A stretch of 64,000 bases of DNA, from assembly GCF_020991365.1 (NCBI RefSeq), contig NZ_JAJLRA010000009.1, positions 62,001 to 126,000 of the forward strand, written 5' to 3'. A model generated the notes under the pieces. That model was not told the DNA's origin and did no database searches. It was given only the letters and a program-made list of their open reading frames with translations. This DNA comes from Streptacidiphilus sp. ASG 303. GTDB taxonomy: Bacteria > Actinomycetota > Actinomycetes > Streptomycetales > Streptomycetaceae. The position numbers were made by a program, and so were the translations under genes. Every line of letters starts with the position of its first letter. Position 1 is the stretch's first letter. Below, piece by piece: positions 1 through 8,457 of this stretch.

Positions 1-1113
1 ACCCTCGGCAGCGCCAACTCCTGCTCGGGCACCGGTGGCACCGGCGGCGGCACCGGGCATCTGCTGGGTGGCGGCGGCTCGCTCACCAGCGGCTGCACCC
101 CCGAGGCGCCCACGGGCACGGGTTCCACCCCGGCGGGCACCTCGGCGTGGCCGGGCGGCCTGGACGTCACGATCGCCGACAACGTCTGCGCGTTCACCAC
201 GTCCACCGGCCCTGAAGGCCGTGACCTGAGCGGGCTGGCGTTCGACCCGGCGAACCCGTCGGTGCTGTGGGCCGCGAAGAACAAGAACTGGCTGTACAGG
301 CTGGTCAAGAGCAACGGCAGGTGGATCCCGGACCCGTCGTGGAGCGCGACCGGCAAGCAGATCCGCTTCGCGGGCGGCACCGGCCAGCCGGACTCCGAGG
401 GCCTGACGGTCGGCGGCAACGGCCACCTCTACGTGACCTCCGAGCGCGACAACACCGACAACACGGTCCCCAAGGACACGATCATGGAGTTCGACCCGGC
501 CGCGGCCGGCTCGACCCTCACCCCGGTGCGCCAGTGGGACATGACCGCGCAGTTCCCGCAGCTCGACACCGGCAGCAAGGACGACGCCAACCTGGGCTTC
601 GAGGGCGTCGGCTACGTGCCGGACAGCTGGCTGACAGCGAACGGCTGGGTCGACCCGCTGACCCACGCCGCGTACAACCCGGCGGACTACCCGCTGCACG
701 GGTCGGGCCTGTTCTTCGCCGGTCTGGAGTGGGACGGCACGCTGCACGTCTACGGCCTGAACTCCGACGGCACGTTCACGACGTTCGGCACGGTCCCGAC
801 CGGCAAGGGCGCCGTGATGGACGTGACGTTCGACGCCGGAACGCAGCGCATCGTCGCGACCTGCGACAACACCTGCGGCGAGACGCACACCTTCATGAAG
901 GTCGACGCCAACGGCACGATCGTTCCGGACGTGACCTACACGAACCCCGCCGTCATGCCGGTCGACAACCTGGAGGGCTTCGCGATCGCACCGGCCTCGA
1001 CCTGCGTCAACGGCCTGCGCGAAGCGGTCTGGAGCGACGACGGCGTCTACGGCTTCGGCTCGGGGAGCTCCTCCTACGGACACGCGCTGTACAGCGGCAC
1101 CCTCCCCTGCTGA
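1..1113 (+). CDS. Secreted SdiA-regulated/phytase-like protein, 3' part
   Basis: The frame is open from base 1, so the 5' end lies outside the window; 370 codons are visible. It begins with a Gly/Thr/Ser-rich, cysteine-containing stretch (TLGSANSC, then a GTGGTGGGTG-like linker) of the kind that ends lamin-tail domains in exported Streptomyces proteins. From about residue 60 it becomes a beta-propeller-like region with repeated blades (DLSGLAFDPANP, EGLTVGGNGHLYVTSE, DNLEGFAIAP), resembling SdiA-regulated or esterase-like phytase domains. Paired cysteines (CDNTCGE and a C-terminal Cys) fit an extracellular protein. Catalytic activity cannot be assigned. It ends at a TGA followed by two strong hairpins. 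Confidence 0.7.
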   Translation, partial: TLGSANSCSGTGGTGGGTGHLLGGGGSLTSGCTPEAPTGTGSTPAGTSAWPGGLDVTIADNVCAFTTSTGPEGRDLSGLAFDPANPSVLWAAKNKNWLYRLVKSNGRWIPDPSWSATGKQIRFAGGTGQPDSEGLTVGGNGHLYVTSERDNTDNTVPKDTIMEFDPAAAGSTLTPVRQWDMTAQFPQLDTGSKDDANLGFEGVGYVPDSWLTANGWVDPLTHAAYNPADYPLHGSGLFFAGLEWDGTLHVYGLNSDGTFTTFGTVPTGKGAVMDVTFDAGTQRIVATCDNTCGETHTFMKVDANGTIVPDVTYTNPAVMPVDNLEGFAIAPASTCVNGLREAVWSDDGVYGFGSGSSSYGHALYSGTLPC

Positions 1114-1201
1114 TCCGCCCGACCGCTGGACACCGCTCACGCAGGGGGCGGCCGCCGGGGCGAGGCGGAACGGGGACTGCCGGCGCCCCGGACGGAACGC
1201 C

Positions 1202-1262
1202 GCGACGAAGCTCCCGCCAGTCGGGGTCACGACCACCCCCTGACTGCCGGGAGCTTCGTCGC
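1202..1262. terminator. Strong hairpin, likely transcription terminator
   Basis: Perfect 15-bp arms at 1202-1216 and 1248-1262 (GCGACGAAGCTCCCG and its complement), with more partial pairing inside (CAGTCGGGG against CCCCTGACTG). It lies about 90 bp past the first gene. No T-run follows, as is usual in Streptomyces. Confidence 0.75.
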
Positions 1263-1306
1263 ACTCGTCCCCGGCCTGCTCCCCGGCCGTCTCCGCCAGG
1301 TGCGCT

Positions 1307-1344
1307 CCCGCCTGCCGGCGGACAACCGTCCGCCGGCAGGCGGG
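1307..1344. terminator. 17-bp perfect hairpin
   Basis: Arms at 1307-1323 and 1328-1344 pair over 17 bp with an AACC tetraloop. It follows the hairpin at 1202-1262, giving two stacked stem-loops after the first gene. Confidence 0.65.
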
Positions 1345-1851
1345 GATACCGGGGAGGTGAGGGGGCCCGAAGCCCGCGCCGGAGTTGCGGCGCAGGGCGG
1401 ACCCGCCGATGCGCAGGGGGCCGGGCGGTCCCTCCTGGCGGGGAGGACCGCTCCGCCGCGCTCTGCGGCCCGGTCGTCCTCCAGCACCGGGCCGGTGGTG
1501 CGTACGCTGCAGCGGTTCCCGTCGGTGTGCACGGCGCCACCGCTGCCGCCGCCGGGAGCCCCAGGGCGCGCGGGGATGGCGCTGTGCCCGACGGCCGCGT
1601 TGCGGGTCAGGGGCGAGGGCGCCGCAGGAGACCCCGACGCTGCCGGGCGCCCCAGCGCCACAGGAAGATTTTGCGATGTCATGGAAGCGCCTTGACTGCC
1701 TTACGACCTGCGCGTTGTCCTCTTTGTCCACGTGCAGGGCCAACCGGTCACGCCACGTTCACCGCACCGACCTTCCTCGGCGTTCTACGCGCGTGGTGTC
1801 ATGTGCGCGCCCACTCACCCCCGTGGGAGTCCACCTGACCGGGAGTCACGC
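1345..1851. other. Gene-free stretch upstream of the phospholipase D-like gene
   Basis: No open frame here has convincing protein character; those present are Arg/Pro/Ala-rich in several frames at once. The stretch from about 1670 is less GC-rich (TTTTGCGATGTCATGG, then TTGACT at 1692-1697) and probably holds the promoter of the next gene, though no clear -10 box can be fixed. Confidence 0.5.
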
Positions 1852-2844
1852 ATGCCGTCGAAGGTCCTCAGCCGTGCCGGTGCCGTCCTGGCGGCCGGCG
1901 CCGCCGTCCTCACCACCGCCGCCCCCGCGAACGCGGCCACCTACTCCGCGTTCGCCTTCTCGCAGAGCGGCAGCCAGCCCACCATCTACGACTTCATCAA
2001 CTCTGCCACCACCTCCCTCGACATGACCATGTACGAGCTGGAGGACACCACGGCGGTCAACGACCTGATAGCGCTCAAGAACAAGGGCGTCACCGTGCGG
2101 GTCGTCCTGGACCGTGCACACCAGAGCGCCAACAGCTCGGCGTACAACTCCCTGACGAGCGCGGGCGTGGGAGTGGTGTGGTCGCCCTCGGCCTTCGTCT
2201 ACACCCACCAGAAAACCATCACGGTGGACGCCGTCAAGTCGCTGATCCTCACCGGCAACCTCACCGCCCAGTACTACACGACCAGCCGTGACTACGGCGT
2301 CTTCGACGACGACAGCCGTGACGTCGCGTCGATCGAGAAGGTCTTCAACGCCGACTACACCGGCACCTCGATCACGCCGACCGACGGCGACCACCTGCTC
2401 TGGTCCCCCACCGACTCCCGCAACCGCCTGCTGTCCCTGGTCGACGGCGCCACCGCGAAGCTCGACGTCGAGGAGCTGGAGCTCGGCGACAGCACGGTGG
2501 TCAACGCCATCGTGGCGCGGGCGAAGGCCGGGGTGAAGGTGCGGGTGGTCCTCGAGACGCCGTCGAACTACTCCAGCCAGGTGTCCGCGATCAAGGCGGC
2601 GGGCGGCACCGTCGTCGGGTACTCCGACCCCAACGGCTTCTACATCCACGCCAAGGCGATGGTCGCCGACTACGGTCTCAGCACCCAGAAGGTGGAGGCC
2701 GGCTCCATGAACATCAGCAGCAACTCGCTGGACAACAACCGGGAGCTGGGCCTTGTCCTCACGGGGACCGGAGTGGCCGAGGCCGTGGCCAGCACCGTCG
2801 AGACCACCTTCAACAGCGACTACGCAGGCGGCACTCCCGCCTGA
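1852..2844 (+). CDS. Secreted phospholipase D-like protein with two HKD motifs
   Basis: A 330-residue exported protein. ATG 1852 is chosen because it begins a textbook signal peptide (basic MPSKVLSR, an Ala/Val core, cleavage near ANAA), although the frame is open further upstream. The mature part holds two PLD repeats with complete HxKxxxxD motifs: HQKTITVD in the first and HAKAMVAD in the second, each followed by a Gly-Asn or Ser-Met-Asn segment (TGNLT, GSMNISSN). This is the classical PLD-superfamily active site, in which two His-Lys-Asp sets form one phosphodiesterase centre. The substrate could be phospholipid or nucleic acid; the short length and lack of other domains resemble the small secreted PLD-like or nuclease-like members more than the ~500-residue Streptomyces PLD. 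Confidence 0.85.
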   Translation: MPSKVLSRAGAVLAAGAAVLTTAAPANAATYSAFAFSQSGSQPTIYDFINSATTSLDMTMYELEDTTAVNDLIALKNKGVTVRVVLDRAHQSANSSAYNSLTSAGVGVVWSPSAFVYTHQKTITVDAVKSLILTGNLTAQYYTTSRDYGVFDDDSRDVASIEKVFNADYTGTSITPTDGDHLLWSPTDSRNRLLSLVDGATAKLDVEELELGDSTVVNAIVARAKAGVKVRVVLETPSNYSSQVSAIKAAGGTVVGYSDPNGFYIHAKAMVADYGLSTQKVEAGSMNISSNSLDNNRELGLVLTGTGVAEAVASTVETTFNSDYAGGTPA

Positions 2845-3264
2845 ACCCCGGCCGGCAGCCCCGAACCGGAGACCGGCGCCGCACGTGCCGGACCACCGGG
2901 CGCTCCCCCGGTCGCACGACCACGGACGGCCTGCGGACAGGCGGTCCTCGACGGTGGTCCCGAGGGCGTCGAGGGCCGCCCTCCACCGGTCCGTCAGCCG
3001 CCCGGGACGTACCACCGCCCGGGGAGTGCCGCCGCCCGGGACGTGACCGGTACAGGGACGTGACCAGTACAGGGACGTGGTCGGCGCCGGGGAGCACCCG
3101 GCGCCGGCCGCCCGGCGGGCGGCACGCTCCGCTGTCCGCGTGCCGCCCGCCCTCCCCCGTGTCCGCCGTGCGGCGGCCGGTGTCGCCGGCGTCCCCCGCC
3201 GAGGCCGTCCGGTTCCCGCGCAGGCGAGGCACCGGCGCCGGAGCACCGGCTGGTCCGTACCGGC
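2845..3264. other. Gene-free intergenic region with a short tandem repeat
   Basis: About 420 bp between convergent genes. Positions 3038-3080 hold 2.5 copies of a 17-bp unit, GGGACGTGACCGGTACA, with one base changed in copy two. No other structure or credible frame was seen. Confidence 0.5.
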
Positions 3265-3819
3265 TCAGCGCACCGGGCGGTAGGTCGCGATGACCACCCC
3301 GCTGCTGGTCGGCCGGGCGCTCACCAGCTCCAGCCTCTTCAGCGCGGCGTCGTCGGCGAACAGCTTCCTGCGGCCCCCGCCGGCCACCACCGGGTGGATC
3401 AGCAGCACCAGCTCGTCCAGCAGGTCCAGCTCCAGCAGCGAACGCACCAGCGTCGGGCTGCCCGCGACCGTGATGTCCTTGCCCTCGCCGGCCCTGAGCT
3501 CGTCGACCGCGGCCGCCAGGTCGCCCTTGACCAGCGTGCTGTTCTCCCAGTCATCGACGCTGTCCAGCGTCGAGGAGACCACGTACTTGGGCGACTCGTT
3601 GATCCACTTGGCGAAACCGGCGTCCTCGCCGCTGGTCACGGTCGGCCAGTACCCGGCCCACTCGGTGAACGTCACCCGGCCCAGCAGGATCGTGTCGGCC
3701 GTCTCCAGCGTGTCGTTCAGCGCGGCGCCCATCTCCTCGTCGAACGCGAACTGCCATTCGTTGGGCGCCTGGACGACACCGTCGAGCGAGACGAACAGAC
3801 CCGAGACGACCCTGCGCAT
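3265..3819 (-). CDS. Dihydrofolate-reductase/RibD-C family reductase
   Basis: 184 residues, matching the usual length of stand-alone RibD C-terminal-domain proteins, a DHFR-like fold that binds NADPH. Seen: the N-terminal strand MRRVVSGLFVSLDGVV, the DTILLGRVTFTEW segment around residues 43-55, and the nucleotide-binding loop ITVAGSPTLVRSLLELDLLDEL, typical of YwjB/YyaP-like proteins. The ATG at 3819 has GGAGGAAT just upstream. These proteins are annotated as reductases of unknown substrate; a folate role should not be assumed. It stands alone, with an AraC regulator about 110 bp upstream on the same strand. Confidence 0.8.
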   Translation of the reverse strand: MRRVVSGLFVSLDGVVQAPNEWQFAFDEEMGAALNDTLETADTILLGRVTFTEWAGYWPTVTSGEDAGFAKWINESPKYVVSSTLDSVDDWENSTLVKGDLAAAVDELRAGEGKDITVAGSPTLVRSLLELDLLDELVLLIHPVVAGGGRRKLFADDAALKRLELVSARPTSSGVVIATYRPVR

Positions 3820-3933
3820 GATTCCTCCATGATGAGTGCGGAAGCCCTGCCCTGGCGCCGGTCCTGACGGTGCTCCGGCCTCGACGGGCCGGCCCCGCCG
3901 GCCGTGCCACGCATGTTAGGCAGGCGCCGGGGG

Positions 3934-4626
3934 TCAGGTCTTGTACAGAAGCGACAGCGGCTCCGCCGCGTCCGGCGCGCCCAGCTGGGTGGCGGTCCGC
4001 CCCACGTACCGCTTCAGGGACCGCGCCAGGTGCGGCTGGTCGAAGTACCCCAGCCGGTGCACGACCTCCTGGGCCGCCGCCCCCTCCTGGAGCAGCACCG
4101 CCGCCCGGCGGGCGCGGTGGATCTGCCGGACGGCGCCCCGGGTCAGGCCGGTCGCCGCGACGAAGCGCCGCTGCAGGGTGCGGTCGGACACGTCCGGGCG
4201 GGCGCCGTCGAGCACGGCGGGCACGAGCGGGTCCAGGTCCACGACGCCCTCCCGGACCATCCGCCGCACGAACGCCTCGGCGTTGCCGTAGTCGGGAACG
4301 TGCCAGGCCGACCCCTTCAGCCACAGCGAACGCCGTGTCACGTCGGGGATCGCCGCGTTGCTGCCCACCAGCCGGCTGACCGGGATGTGCGGCATCGACG
4401 TGCCCAGCGCGAAGCTGATCCCGAAGAAGGCGGCGTCCTCGGGGACCGGGGCAGGGGACGCCTTCGCCTCCGGGCCGAGCACGGCCGCCTGCACCCGGCC
4501 GCGGTGCTCCCAGAACACCAGCTCCCAGTGGGGCGTCGCGACGGACATCATCCGGCCGACGTCGTCGCTGCGGCTACGCCACACCCGCTCGATGTACGGC
4601 AGCTCCGACGGCCGGCTCTCGATCAC
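3934..4626 (-). CDS. AraC-type helix-turn-helix transcriptional regulator
   Basis: 230 residues if translation starts at GTG 4626 (reading VIESRPSELPYIERVW, which matches how such proteins begin); the frame is open further upstream but is Arg/Pro-rich and not protein-like there. An N-terminal ligand/sensing region is followed from about residue 140 by an AraC double helix-turn-helix (SDRTLQRRFVAATGLTRG, then QEVVHRLGYFDQPHLARSL), the canonical layout with DNA binding at the C terminus. Start-site ribosome binding is weak; a GA-rich stretch lies about 20 bp upstream. The target is unknown; the adjacent DHFR-like gene downstream is the simplest candidate. Confidence 0.8.
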   Translation of the reverse strand: MIESRPSELPYIERVWRSRSDDVGRMMSVATPHWELVFWEHRGRVQAAVLGPEAKASPAPVPEDAAFFGISFALGTSMPHIPVSRLVGSNAAIPDVTRRSLWLKGSAWHVPDYGNAEAFVRRMVREGVVDLDPLVPAVLDGARPDVSDRTLQRRFVAATGLTRGAVRQIHRARRAAVLLQEGAAAQEVVHRLGYFDQPHLARSLKRYVGRTATQLGAPDAAEPLSLLYKT

Positions 4627-4654
4627 CAGACCCAACCCGGTTCCCCTCCCCTGG

Positions 4655-4698
4655 CCGCACGTCCCCCTCCGGGTCCGGTCCCGGAGGGGGACGTGCGG
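4655..4698. promoter_or_regulatory. 18-bp perfect hairpin just upstream of the AraC-type gene
   Basis: Arms at 4655-4672 and 4681-4698 pair perfectly with an 8-base loop. It ends about 28 bp before the proposed GTG start at 4626, so it would lie in the 5' leader of that gene. It may be a terminator for something upstream or a leader structure. Confidence 0.45.
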
Positions 4699-5162
4699 GA
4701 CGTGCGGCTGCTGCCGATCCTGCACCAGGCGTCGGACATCCTCCGGGCGCGCCGGGCGAGGTCGGCCAGGGCGATCATGACGGCGTGCCCGGGGCGCCGG
4801 GTGGTGCAGCGGGGCTCCTCGACGACGGCGGCGGCGACGGCCTGCGGCCGGGTGCGTCGAAGGCGTCGACCGCTGTGCGGGCGCACTCCCGGGGCAGACC
4901 GGAGGCGGCGGCGTGCGGCACCCGCGGGGCGGAGGCGGAGGAACGCCCGACGCGCCGGCCGCTCCGCACCCGCGCGCTCGCACGGGCCGGCCCGAGCCGC
5001 TCCCGCAACGGGCTCCGGAACGGGCCGGTGGCGCAGGTGCTCGTGGTGACCTCCTCGGTGCGGCGTGCAGATCCGTCCGGAGGAGGGACGGCGCCCGCCT
5101 GCGCCGCCGGAGGCGGTCGGCGTCCGCCCGGAGCGGGTGCGCCCACGCGCCCGGGCAGCAGC
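4699..5162. other. Gene-free stretch
   Basis: About 460 bp with open frames on both strands, all of Arg/Pro/Ala-rich composition typical of antisense or out-of-frame GC-rich DNA. No start with a good ribosome site and no family signature was seen. It could hold gene remnants. Confidence 0.4.
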
Positions 5163-5213
5163 GGCCCGCCCGCGGCTGCGGCCGCGGGAGGCGGCCGCAG
5201 CCGCGGGCGGGCC
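5163..5213 (-). terminator. 23-bp perfect hairpin after the TetR gene
   Basis: Arms at 5163-5185 and 5191-5213 pair over 23 bp with a five-base loop. It starts 17 bp beyond the stop codon of the minus-strand TetR gene, the position expected of its terminator. This is one of the longest stems in the window. Confidence 0.8.
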
Positions 5214-5229
5214 GGTCCGGCGTCCGGGG

Positions 5230-5862
5230 TCAGCGGTAGGCGGCGAGGAACGCCCGCACGCCGGCGTCGGCACAGCGGTCGAGCTCGGACCGGGTGTGCT
5301 GCGGTCCTCCGTGGAACATCGCCCTGTTCACCGGGATCCACAGCAGCAGGCCGGAGAAGTGGTGGGCGGCCAGGAGCGCGTCGTCGACCCGGAGCAGCCC
5401 CTGGTCGGCCAGGCGCCGGAAGGTGTCGGCCAGGGTGGCCAGGACGCGCTCGAAGCCCCGTTCGTACCAGGAGGCGCCCAGGTCCGGGAAGGCGTCGGCG
5501 TTGGCGATGACGAGGCGCCGCAGTCGGAGCACCCGGGGCTCGGTGAGGGCGGTCAGGAACTGGCGGGCCAGTCGGACCAGGTTCTCCTCCAGTGCGTCGG
5601 CGTCGGCGGGGATGTCGGCCACCAGGTCGACCATGCCCTCGACCCCGTCGGTGGTGGCCAGGATGATCGCGGCGAACAGCTTCTCCTTGTCGGCGAAGTG
5701 CTTGTACACCGTCTGCTTGGACACGGCGGCCAGCCTGGCGATGTCGTCCATGCTCGTGCCGGCGTAGCCGTTGGCCAGGAACGCCGCCGTCGCGGCCTCC
5801 ATGATCGCCTGGTGTTTGCGTGCGGACCGGCCGCCGGGTTCGTTCGGTTCCATCGCTTCCAT
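5230..5862 (-). CDS. TetR-family repressor
   Basis: 210 residues. The N-terminal DNA-binding domain is clear: KHQAIMEAATAAFLANGYAG followed by the helix-turn-helix TSMDDIARLAAVSKQTVYKHF around residues 38-58. The C-terminal part resembles the TetR_C AefR-like type (RRLVIANADAFPDLG and so on). ATG 5862 is the first start; MEPNEPGG three codons later is also possible. It is divergent from the DUF998 gene, and the 123-bp gap holds three copies of a 15-bp palindrome, so it very probably represses that neighbour and itself. The ligand is unknown. Confidence 0.9.
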   Translation of the reverse strand: MEAMEPNEPGGRSARKHQAIMEAATAAFLANGYAGTSMDDIARLAAVSKQTVYKHFADKEKLFAAIILATTDGVEGMVDLVADIPADADALEENLVRLARQFLTALTEPRVLRLRRLVIANADAFPDLGASWYERGFERVLATLADTFRRLADQGLLRVDDALLAAHHFSGLLLWIPVNRAMFHGGPQHTRSELDRCADAGVRAFLAAYR

Positions 5863-5887
5863 GTCCCCTCCTCGACGCTCCTACAGT

Positions 5888-5952
5888 ACTGGACAGTCCA
5901 GTTCTCTTCTGAGTACTGTACCGTCCAGTTCCCCGGTACTGGACAGTCCAGT
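5888..5952. promoter_or_regulatory. Three TetR operator palindromes in a divergent promoter
   Basis: ACTGGACAGTCCAGT, a perfect 7+1+7 palindrome, occurs at 5888-5902 and 5938-5952; a degenerate copy, ACTGTACCGTCCAGT, sits at 5915-5929. Copy spacings are 27 and 23 bp. The first copy contains TGGACA (5890-5895), which is 18 bp from TACTGT (5914-5919), a plausible plus-strand promoter covered by the operators. Confidence 0.8.
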
Positions 5953-5985
5953 TCTGGGATTCGACCTCGACACAGGGGGATCCTC

Positions 5986-6657
5986 ATGACCCAGGTGGTC
6001 GGCACGCCGCTCACGAGCCGCTCCGTCCCGACTCCGCTCTCCACCCGCGCCCTGCTGGCCGGGGGCGCCCTGGCGGGCCCGTTGTTCCTGGGGGTGGGAG
6101 TCGTCGAAGGACTCACCCGCGACGGCTTCGACTTCACCAGGAACGCCATCAGCCAGCTCAGCCTCGGCCCCTGGGGCTGGATCCAGGTGGCGGGCTTCCT
6201 GGTCACCGGCGTGCTGGTCACGGCCGGGGCGGTGGGGGTGCGACGGGCGATCGGCCGCACCCCCGGCGGCACCTGGGCACCGCGGCTGATCGGCGTCTTC
6301 GGCGCGTCGTTCCTGCTGGCCGGGGTGTTCACCGCCGACCCGGGCGGGGGCTTCCCGCCCGGCACGCCGGACGGCCCGGCCACGATGAGCACCCACGGCG
6401 CGGTCCACATGTTCGGCGGCATGGCGGGCTACCTCGCCCTGTGCGCCGCACTCCTCGTCCTGGCCCGGCACTTCGCCGCCCGCGGCCGACGCGGCTGGGC
6501 ACTGGCCTGCCGGCTCGTGCCGGTCGGGGTCCTCGCCGGTTTCGCCGGCTCCGGTGCCACCGTGGCGGCCTTCACCGCCGGAGCGGGCCTCGGCCTGCTC
6601 ACGCTCACCGCGGTCGTCGTCCGGCTCGCCGACCGCGCACCGGCCTCACCGCGGTAG
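5986..6657 (+). CDS. DUF998 family membrane protein
   Basis: 223 residues from ATG 5986, preceded by AGGGGGATCCTC. Six hydrophobic segments are visible (for instance ALLAGGALAGPLFLGVGVV, VAGFLVTGVLVTAGAVGV, LIGVFGASFLLAGVF, MAGYLALCAALLVLA, VLAGFAGSGATVAAF and a last C-terminal one). The first loop DGFDFTRNAISQLSLGPWGW is characteristic of DUF998, as is FTADPGGGFPPG. Molecular function of the family is not known; TetR-paired members are suspected to respond to membrane or small-molecule stress. Control by the divergent TetR through the three palindromes is inferred. Confidence 0.85.
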   Translation: MTQVVGTPLTSRSVPTPLSTRALLAGGALAGPLFLGVGVVEGLTRDGFDFTRNAISQLSLGPWGWIQVAGFLVTGVLVTAGAVGVRRAIGRTPGGTWAPRLIGVFGASFLLAGVFTADPGGGFPPGTPDGPATMSTHGAVHMFGGMAGYLALCAALLVLARHFAARGRRGWALACRLVPVGVLAGFAGSGATVAAFTAGAGLGLLTLTAVVVRLADRAPASPR

Positions 6658-6754
6658 CGGACCCGGCTCCCGCCCCGCACGCCGGCACGCCGGCACGCCG
6701 CCCGGAACCATCCCGCCCCGGACCACCCCACCCAGACGGACAGGACGCAGCGAC

Positions 6755-6973
6755 ATGACCTCACCGGTGAAGGGCCCCGCCAGCTACTTCCCCTCGATCG
6801 AGAAGACGTACGGCCGCCCGGTCGAGGAGTGGAAGGACCTGATCCGCACCTCTCCCCTGACCGGACACATGGAGCTGGTCACCTGGCTCAAGACCGAGCA
6901 CGGACTCGGCCACGGGCACGCCAACGCCCTGGTCGCCCACACCCTCGCCGAACGCGGCAAGGGCCGGCCCTGA
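6755..6973 (+). CDS. DUF4287 domain protein
   Basis: 72 residues. The sequence SYFPSIEKTYGRPVEEWKDL followed by GHMELVTWLKTEHGLGHGHA is the DUF4287 signature, a small helical domain of unknown function found alone or fused to other domains. ATG 6755 is the only sensible start; the upstream context (GACGCAGCGAC) is a weak ribosome site. It follows the DUF998 gene by 97 bp on the same strand and may be in its operon. Confidence 0.8.
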   Translation: MTSPVKGPASYFPSIEKTYGRPVEEWKDLIRTSPLTGHMELVTWLKTEHGLGHGHANALVAHTLAERGKGRP

Positions 6974-7085
6974 CGCGGGTCACGGGCGACCGGACGCGCC
7001 GTCGGCACGCCGCCACCATCACCCTGCCGGACCGAAGCCGGTTAAGCGGTTGCACGCCACCGAGGCGGGGTGTGGGATCCCGGCC

Positions 7086-7952
7086 ATGACGATTGTGCTG
7101 AACGGGCCGACGGCCGACGGAGTGCGCGAGGCCATGGCGGCGCTGCGGGAGTGGCAGCACGACGAGGCGCCGATGCAGCTGCACCCCGGGGACATCGGCT
7201 GGAACCACCGGTTCGGAACGGCCGAGACGGCCGCGGTGGTCCGGACCTGGAGCCGGGACGGACGGATCCTCGCCGTCGGGATGCTGGACTCGCCGACGCT
7301 GGTGCGGATGACGGTCGCTCCCGACGCCTTCCACGACGAGAGCTTGGCGTGGCGGCTCGTCGAGGACTTCTCGCTGCCTGAGCGCGGCGTGCTGCCGGGG
7401 GGAGCGGTGTCCGTCGAGGCGCCGCGGGGCCTGCTGCTCCACGACCTGCTGACCGAGGAGGGCTGGGGCCTCGGCGAGCCGTGGACGCCGCTCTTCCGCG
7501 ACCTCGCCGAGACGGTGGAGGACCCCGGCGTGCGGATCGAGGAGATCGGCCTGGAGCAGGCACAGGACTTCGCCGACGTCCTGCGGTCCGCGTTCAACAC
7601 CACGAGACCCACGCGCGCGTACCGGTACGGGATGTCCGCGGCACCGTTCCACGCCGACGCCCGCTGCCTGGGCGCCTACGACGACCGGGGCAACCCCGCG
7701 GCGGTGGTGACGGTCTGGTCGGCCGGCCCGGGGAAGCCGGGACTGGTCGAGCCGATGGGCGTCCACGAGGACCACCGCGGCCGCGGCTACGGCCGGGCGA
7801 TCACCGTCGCCGGGGCGGCCGCACTGCGGGAGATGGGCTCGTCGAGCGTGCGCGTGTGCACACCGAGCTCCAACACCGGCGGCGTCGCCACGTACAAGGC
7901 GGCCGGGTTCGGGGCGAGACCGGAGATCGCCGACCGGATCCGGACGGTCTGA
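7086..7952 (+). CDS. GNAT-family N-acetyltransferase
   Basis: 288 residues from ATG 7086; the frame is open 12 codons upstream but the shorter start fits domain boundaries. The C-terminal half (about 165-288) is a GNAT domain: EPMGVHEDHRGRGYGRAI contains the acetyl-CoA pyrophosphate loop RGRGYG, followed by VRVCTPSSNTGGVATYKAAG, the usual N...A..Y...GF end. The N-terminal 150 residues look like a second, degenerate acetyltransferase-like lobe (VRTWSRDGRILAVGM). The acceptor is unknown. It is followed by a strong terminator. Confidence 0.82.
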   Translation: MTIVLNGPTADGVREAMAALREWQHDEAPMQLHPGDIGWNHRFGTAETAAVVRTWSRDGRILAVGMLDSPTLVRMTVAPDAFHDESLAWRLVEDFSLPERGVLPGGAVSVEAPRGLLLHDLLTEEGWGLGEPWTPLFRDLAETVEDPGVRIEEIGLEQAQDFADVLRSAFNTTRPTRAYRYGMSAAPFHADARCLGAYDDRGNPAAVVTVWSAGPGKPGLVEPMGVHEDHRGRGYGRAITVAGAAALREMGSSSVRVCTPSSNTGGVATYKAAGFGARPEIADRIRTV

Positions 7953-7980
7953 CCCCGGGGTCCCCGGACCTCCTCGACCT

Positions 7981-8040
7981 GCGGCAGCACCTCGTACGGC
8001 GGCGGTACGAGGTGCTGCCGCGCACGGCCGCCGTACGAGG
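7981..8040 (+). terminator. Terminator with two mutually exclusive stems
   Basis: GCGGCAGCACCTCGTAC at 7981-7997 pairs perfectly over 17 bp with 8005-8021. The segment 7990-8003 also pairs perfectly over 14 bp with 8027-8040. The two stems share sequence and cannot form together. It lies about 30 bp after the GNAT stop codon. Confidence 0.75.
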
Positions 8041-8457
8041 CTCTCTGCTCACGGCTCGGGAGGACATTTCCTGCTCCGGCTCCGAGGACGTCCGGAGGAA
8101 GGGACCATGGGCGGCCGGACGGCCCATGAGCTTCCGGTACCGCCCGCTGCACGCGATGGCGGCCCCTTCACCCCGGCGGCGTTCCGGGTCTCCGGATCAG
8201 CGGGCCGCATCCCGTACCGGCCGTCCGCGAGCTGCTGCCCGGCGCGTACCGCTCCCTCACCGTCCCGGCGAGTACCGCTCCCTCACCGCCGCCCCCGCTT
8301 CATGTTCCTCGCCCTGCACGCCGACCGAGGCGGGCCGGCCTCCGGGGGCGGCGCGCCGGCCCTCCCGGCCGTGTCGGCGGACATGCGGCCCGGGGGCCGG
8401 GACCGGGTCGGGCCGGGAGGGACCCGGCGGGAGGCCGTGCGGGCGGCGGGCCCGGGA
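8041..8457. other. Gene-free stretch before the PoxB-like gene end
   Basis: About 415 bp between convergent genes. A direct repeat GTACCGCTCCCTCACCG occurs twice around 8247-8290. Open frames are composition artefacts. Nothing else was recognised. Confidence 0.5.

Noticed and set aside
1846-3246. Long minus-strand frame opposite the phospholipase D-like gene
   Set aside because: Composition mirrors the plus-strand gene, which has a signal peptide and two complete HKD motifs; the antisense product is Gly/Val/Asp/Arg-rich without family features.
4785-5510. Plus-strand frame between the AraC and TetR genes
   Set aside because: Runs antisense into the TetR gene and is Arg/Gly/Pro-rich without a ribosome site.
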